Below the pieces are notes generated by a model. That model had not been told where the DNA came from, searched no databases, and worked only from the letters and a program-made list of their open reading frames with translations. A program made the position numbers and the translations under genes. DNA of 64,000 nt from Linyphia triangularis (Eukaryota; Arthropoda; Arachnida; Araneae; Linyphiidae), in assembly GCA_963978545.1 (NCBI GenBank), contig OZ021732.1, positions 66,223,214 through 66,287,213 on the forward strand, written 5' to 3'. Positions 58,837 through 64,000 of the stretch are shown piece after piece (position 1 is the first letter of the stretch; each line of letters starts with the position of its first letter).

Positions 58837-61800
58837 TTTCAACTAAGATGAGATATATCTTTATATTTATTACTAATTTAAAAACTAAATCTTTTACAAA
58901 TCCCTTACAGACAAAGATATCCAATACAAATGCGACACTTTTACATTGCTCAACTCTCACTCTCGCATTTGACTCCAATCATCAGCCACCCACACAAATC
59001 GTTGCAACGTTGTATCTTTCCTCTCACCATCCGAAATCGCCCCGAATTATTTCTTCCGTCGCATCGCTTTTTTTTTCTTCTCTTCATTGTGCGACCATTA
59101 GGAATGCGATGGAGGGTGATGCCATTGCTCAATTGCGGAATAAAACGAGGCTAAAGAAGAAAGACAGACGATAAGATCTATGGCAAAGCCCTTCTTTCCT
59201 TCCCTCTGTCACTCCTAGGCTGGGTTTGTTTCCTAGCAAGTACATTCGACGACGATTTTAATGGTCAGGCAGCGATTAAAATGATGTAATTGCTCGGGGA
59301 AGGAAAGGTAGTAAAGAAAAATCGAGTAAAATGTTTCAGTTTCTTTTCCTCTTCTTACCTGTTTGATGTAATGGAGATGGAAAAAATGATGAAACAAGTA
59401 TTTTGAGAAATTAAATTCATAACTTGTGATACCAGAAGGGGCCATGCAAGACGGTTTGAAAATAAGACTTGGTAGAAACAAAATCATGTAGTATAGAATA
59501 TGTGGAGATGGCCTTTTTTTATGGAAACCGTTCCTCTAATTTTCAGATCATTTTTAAAACAAGTATGAATGAGTTCTGAAAGCAATCACTCTTTTTCATT
59601 CAGTTTGAAAAAAAAAAACTTTTACTGAATGAATATTAATGTTAAATTTATGGCCATCATGTCACGAATATAGTTGTTCATCTCACTTTACTAAATAATA
59701 TTGCCAAGCATACCTTCCAAAACAGGCCACAGCTACTGTTCAACAGGGTAAATGACAATAGATAATACATCAAAATCCCCATTGGGTCGGTCCATTTATA
59801 AAAGTTAAGTTTGTTGAGCGCCAAACTAGCATTTGAATCCTAAGCATCAAACCTGATGAACTGCAACCCAAACTCATGTTCTATCAATTTTCCCAGGTTA
59901 CAGGGATTAATTGTAAAGTTAAGATCTCCATACAAAAAAGTCAAGCGAAAACATTTTATCGGTGTTCGAATTTTAAAACTTCTTTTTTAATTAACATTTT
60001 TGTCAAAATGTCTCCAATTAGTGAATACCCAACGAACATTTTCATTGGTATTCCCACATACAGCCGAACCGCACGAGATCTCGGGTCGATCAACCGGCGA
60101 TGACACAGACAGGAAATTGTAATTATTTGATGGTGAGAACATTTCTTCCATTTCCTAATGAACTTTCGTGCAAACTCGTAAACGAGCTCATAAAGAGCGC
60201 ACTTTGTGAAGAGGCACAGATCTGACATTCGCCGAAACGAATTGGCAAAGGAAGTCGCTTCCCTCGATTCGGCCACAGGAAGCCCTATATTAGTTTATTG
60301 ATATATAAATGAGCGGTCTTCTTGTCTAAATGTTGGGCTTCGAGTCGTTTGTTATACTCAAAATCGACTTCCGAGACAAGCACGGAGTTGATACAATTTA
60401 AAATGAGATAACGCTTTGGAAGGTTGGAAGTGCATAACCTCGTGGATGGAAGGATTCAAATAACAATTTATTTTTTAATTTGATCATAGTTAGATAAATT
60501 AAGTTGGAGATTAAAAGTTTAACATTCTGTTGCTGTATCGTTGTTGAATTATTTTAAGAGAGTAATTTTGTCAACTATCGTCCCACCATTAGAAAGTTAC
60601 TTTCAAGCAAATAATTTCCTGGTGTTACTTACAACGTGGGTAGCTAAATTATAAACTGGATTTGCAGGAGTTCCGAAAAATTGTAAGAGCCAGTAAACTG
60701 TTGTATCAAAAGAAGTAAGGGTTTGAATGGAAGTTTTTGGCAATATCTATATAAGCCTTTAGCTTGAACTATCTATTGTTAAATAATGAAATATGTAAAC
60801 TTCCACATACATAACGTCCATTACATATAAGATATTGTCATTGGAAATGGTTTGATATTCGCAAAAGTGGGTAAGAAATATAACCGAGTCATCGTACCCA
60901 AAATTGTCAAGAAATGATCAATTAATTTTCTCATAGACCCATTTTTACTGCCTATCTTTTAGAAAACTAGTTTGGATGCATTAATTTTTTCCCCTACAAC
61001 TCGTCTAATATAATATTACAAAAAGATGATTTTATTCAAAAATTTGAATGGTATCTTTCATTAACGGTCCCGATGATAGTAGATTAACATTTAAATCTCC
61101 CCAAAGGAATCGTTGTGTAATAATCTAACAAGACAATGTGTAAAAATATAGTTTTGTACTATGAGGCCAGTGAAACAAGTTAAACGAACTGATCTAAGAA
61201 CTTCAATAATCTGAAAAAGATTTGCGCTTGATGTTGTTTGAAGGTAAGTTTCAAAGAAGAAAGGAATGAATCCGAAAGTAAAAAAATAAGAGATGCAACA
61301 TCTTTTCGTATTTCTTCTTATCTCCCAACAACAATTCTTTGGTCGAAAAACAAATAAATAAATAAATAACGAAGAATCTGATCGATTTATCAATGACTTT
61401 GTTAGTCTTGCAGTTGCTATTTCACCTCTACAAAGAGCAGTTACTTTTTTTTTTTTTTTAATAAGACCAAATCTTCTGCTTACTGCTATTCTGAAGACTC
61501 GAACGGGATTAGTTCTATGTTGGAATTCCGGGAAATGCTCTTGGGGTTGGGGGGCTTTTCTCGGCGTTTTTTACGGGCGATCTCAAATGAGATTAAAAAG
61601 GGCTTTTTCTATCAGTTTGGTGGAAATTATTGGCTAGTCGAGCTTTTCTGGAGATGGGGCACTGTCATATTTAACACTACTTGAGGGTTGGAAAGTTATA
61701 AACTAGCACTATCAGTTGGAGGCTATCAATTCGATGGCTTCAACGAATACTGCTTAAGTAGTGTTTCCAAGAAGAATGCCACCATCAGAGGTACTTTTAA

Positions 61801-63119
61801 GATTTCCGTGGTACGATGGTTGTCAATTATCACACCTAGAACTGGAATAAGGGAAGAAATTACTATACCACGAACATAACGGGTTCGAACTAAATAACTA
61901 TTATTCTGGATATGCTCGCAAAGTATAATGTTGTCTGGTATTCTTCTTTTTTCCTCATGGGCTGTTGACTCTTAATCCAAACGTTTAAAATGGCACTTGG
62001 TCTCATACTAAAGGACATGCTATGGGTACAATAGCCGTAGAACAACTATTGGAAAAGATTTCCTGAATGTATTATTTAATAAACATAATTGCAAATCCCC
62101 ATTCTTTAAGTTGTTAGTTCAAGGACAACCAAAGTTAATAACGCATTACTTTTTAAATTTGTGCTTATAATTTTACAAATTATTCAGCATCGATGTAAAT
62201 AATGCTTATTTTTCTAGTTTCTTGGAATACTGACTTTTAACTTTTTTTCATCATCAGTAGAAAACACCTTAAACGTCATTTAGTGATTGATCAGTTGAAG
62301 CCTTTTGTAATGTTTGATTATTATAATTTGAATGTTTTAGTGATGTACTTAAAAAAAAGACACCTACTCAATTATTGCCGTAATCTGAAGGTATAATTTC
62401 GTCAGGCAGGGTGTATTTTCAACCAAAACTCACTAAAACTAGAGGAGCAACCTATATCTCCCAATCTTTGCGATGGTAACACCGCCCTTTGTATGATTGC
62501 AACATCTAATGAGCCAAAACGCGCCAGAATTCTTTGTGGTCGATTGGCGCGGTCCAAAAAAACGCGTCACGGTCGCCACAACGTCTCAGCATCCAATGAA
62601 TAAATGGTATTTCCCTAGAAAAGGGGAATACAACACAACATCCAGTTATTACGTCTTTTCCCTCGAATTTATCCTTCCCCTTCTAGAATCCTTTCTCTGA
62701 ATGTGAATTATAGTCGGCTTTAATGTCGCTTCCGCGTTATTTATGGAAGAGGCGTCCGATTGAATGGGAATGGGAGGACATTAGGCCTACATTTGATATA
62801 GGAATGCTCTCCAAACCGTTGCTTTACACTGTTCCCCCTCCGAATGAAAATCAAATGCCATTTATTAAGGCCTTAAATTTAAGGCCTTTAAAGTGGGATT
62901 GTTTAATAGACTGGAGAAAAACGATGTGAAGTTTTTATATTAAAAATCCAATTGGATTTCGCTCCGTATCACTTAGGATTGTGGTGTTTAACTTCCCTCA
63001 AACCGTGCTTTGACTTTGTCGTTTATTAAAAAGTATTTTAGCTTTAGAGGAGGGTGAATTGGAAGGACGTGTTGGATTTTTTGTGTGTTGTAAAAGAAAA
63101 GTGAATAATAAAAACAGAG
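58837..63119. other. Non-coding intergenic DNA with GC-richer islands
   Basis: Islands at about 58930-59240, 60060-60300 and 62400-62930 are less AT-rich. The last contains the perfect 22-base palindrome AAGGCCTT-AAATTT-AAGGCCTT (62867-62888) and CGCGCC/CGCGTC words. (AAAT)n lies near 61350. Open frames of up to 108 codons show no domain. Candidate regulatory DNA; no gene is supported. Confidence 0.4.
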
Positions 63120-63605
63120 TTTTAAAAAAAATTCTTTATATGCATTGTCAATTTTTATATTCATCAGCACAGCGGCGATATCAAAAACATTTCTAGCAGC
63201 AAAATGTGCGGCAAACGACGTTTCAAAATTTATTTATTAAAAATGAACACGAATTTATGCTCTTACATCCAAAAATCATTGATTTATTCTGATTAAAGTA
63301 ATTTTATTATTTATTTTTTAAAACAAATTTTGGCAACAGGAAAGATTTTCAACAATGATCGGTTAATGGCTATTTTATTGAGATGGGATGACGGCAAGTT
63401 GATTTTTTAGTACAGCGTAAAAGCGACCTTTTAGTGACAGTAACAGCCCTAAAATTTGATAAAATGCATTGTCATCGACATCGAACCTATCAGCCAAGTT
63501 TCAGCACGACTGGGTGACGGCAAGGGGGTTAATTAAGCCTCCGCACTTTCCGCTCCCATTGACAAACAAACAAAATCGAAGTTAATATAAAGGATTTAAA
63601 AAGTG
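63120..63605 (+). repeat. Interspersed repeat family D, longest copy
   Basis: Covers both parts matched separately at 25.5-25.8 kb (inverted) and 25.9-26.3 kb (direct), plus the small piece at 35.2 kb. The order is TTCTTTATATGCATTGTCAA, CAAACGACGTTTCAAAATTT, ACAATGATCGGTTAATGG, GCGACCTTTTAGTGACAG, AATGCATTGTCATCGACATC, CAGCCAAGTTTCAGCACGAC, AAAGGATTTAAAAA. Non-coding. Confidence 0.78.
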
Positions 63606-64000
63606 GGAAATAGCATACCATTGAAGTGTTAAACATGTATGCTCTTTGTGAATTTGATCATAACTAGAGAATTAATATTACGAATATTTTAATATCATTA
63701 GAATGCTTCAAATAAACGCGTAGATAGGGAATTTTTCCGAAATTTTTCTAATTGTTATTAGAAAGCAAAAATCAAATAAAAATAATTTTTTGTTTAAAAG
63801 GGAAATGTAATAACTTTTTTTTAAATTTCTAAACATGTGTAAAAAATACCTGTTATCTAGATTACTAAATACATTCGGAATTAATAAATAAAAAAAAAAA
63901 ATTATGATTTGTAGACTTATATTTTTATACCCTGGCTTCAAATACAAAATTTTTCAAAACTCTTTTTCAAAAATTCATTTTACCAGAAGAATAATTTTTT
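63606..64000. other. AT-rich non-coding end of window
   Basis: Nothing recognised. Confidence 0.5.

Overview
This is a eukaryotic, AT-rich, repeat-dense window. It has one gene that can be assigned with confidence: an orthologue of MEX3, a KH/RING RNA-binding protein. The gene is on the + strand with two coding exons (12133-12361 and 19146-20467) separated by a 6.8-kb intron that splits the KH1 domain. The spliced product is 516 residues, with two KH domains, a long Ser/Gly/Asn-rich linker and a C-terminal C3HC4 RING that ends in the family's QAIRIxx tail. Exon structure, tRNA-derived SINEs, mariner, pogo, piggyBac, hAT and Harbinger-type DNA elements and long AT-rich intergenic DNA point to an arthropod. 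A chelicerate such as a spider is my guess, from general impression only.

Layout. 1-11.6 kb: mostly non-coding, with one possible terminal exon of an upstream gene (949-1046), two SINE-A copies, GC-richer islands and a nest of TIR elements at 8.7-10.8 kb. 11.65-12.13 kb: the MEX3 promoter, CpG-rich with a CCAAT box, an E-box palindrome and two TGACGCAC motifs. 12.1-20.5 kb: MEX3; its intron carries a young SINE-A and a 2.07-kb pogo-like element. 20.5-24.3 kb: a stretch without recognisable transposons and with three AATAAA signals, read as a long MEX3 3' UTR. 24.3-41 kb: interspersed repeats, a ~400-bp (AT)n tract, hAT and Harbinger MITEs, an eight-unit degenerate tandem repeat, a dead mariner and a decayed ZMYM1-like hAT transposase. 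41-64 kb: more nested repeats (a piggyBac MITE, SINE-B inside a TIR element, a 1.5-kb foldback element), GC-richer islands and a few coding-looking minus-strand stretches (41.9, 48.9 and 57.4-57.9 kb) that I could not identify.

The most informative part of the transposon landscape is nesting. For five insertions (SINE-A at 1.8 kb, SINE-B at 51.3 kb, the MITE at 34.6 kb, the piggyBac MITE at 43.6 kb, the foldback at 54.4 kb) a second copy of the host repeat lies in this same window and shows the unoccupied site. Element boundaries and target-site duplications can therefore be read directly. No CRISPR array, bacterial operon, tRNA gene or rRNA gene was seen. No clear new biological system was found; the best leads are the unidentified minus-strand exons, the two modular SINE families and the pogo element with its array of GTAATTGACC motifs.
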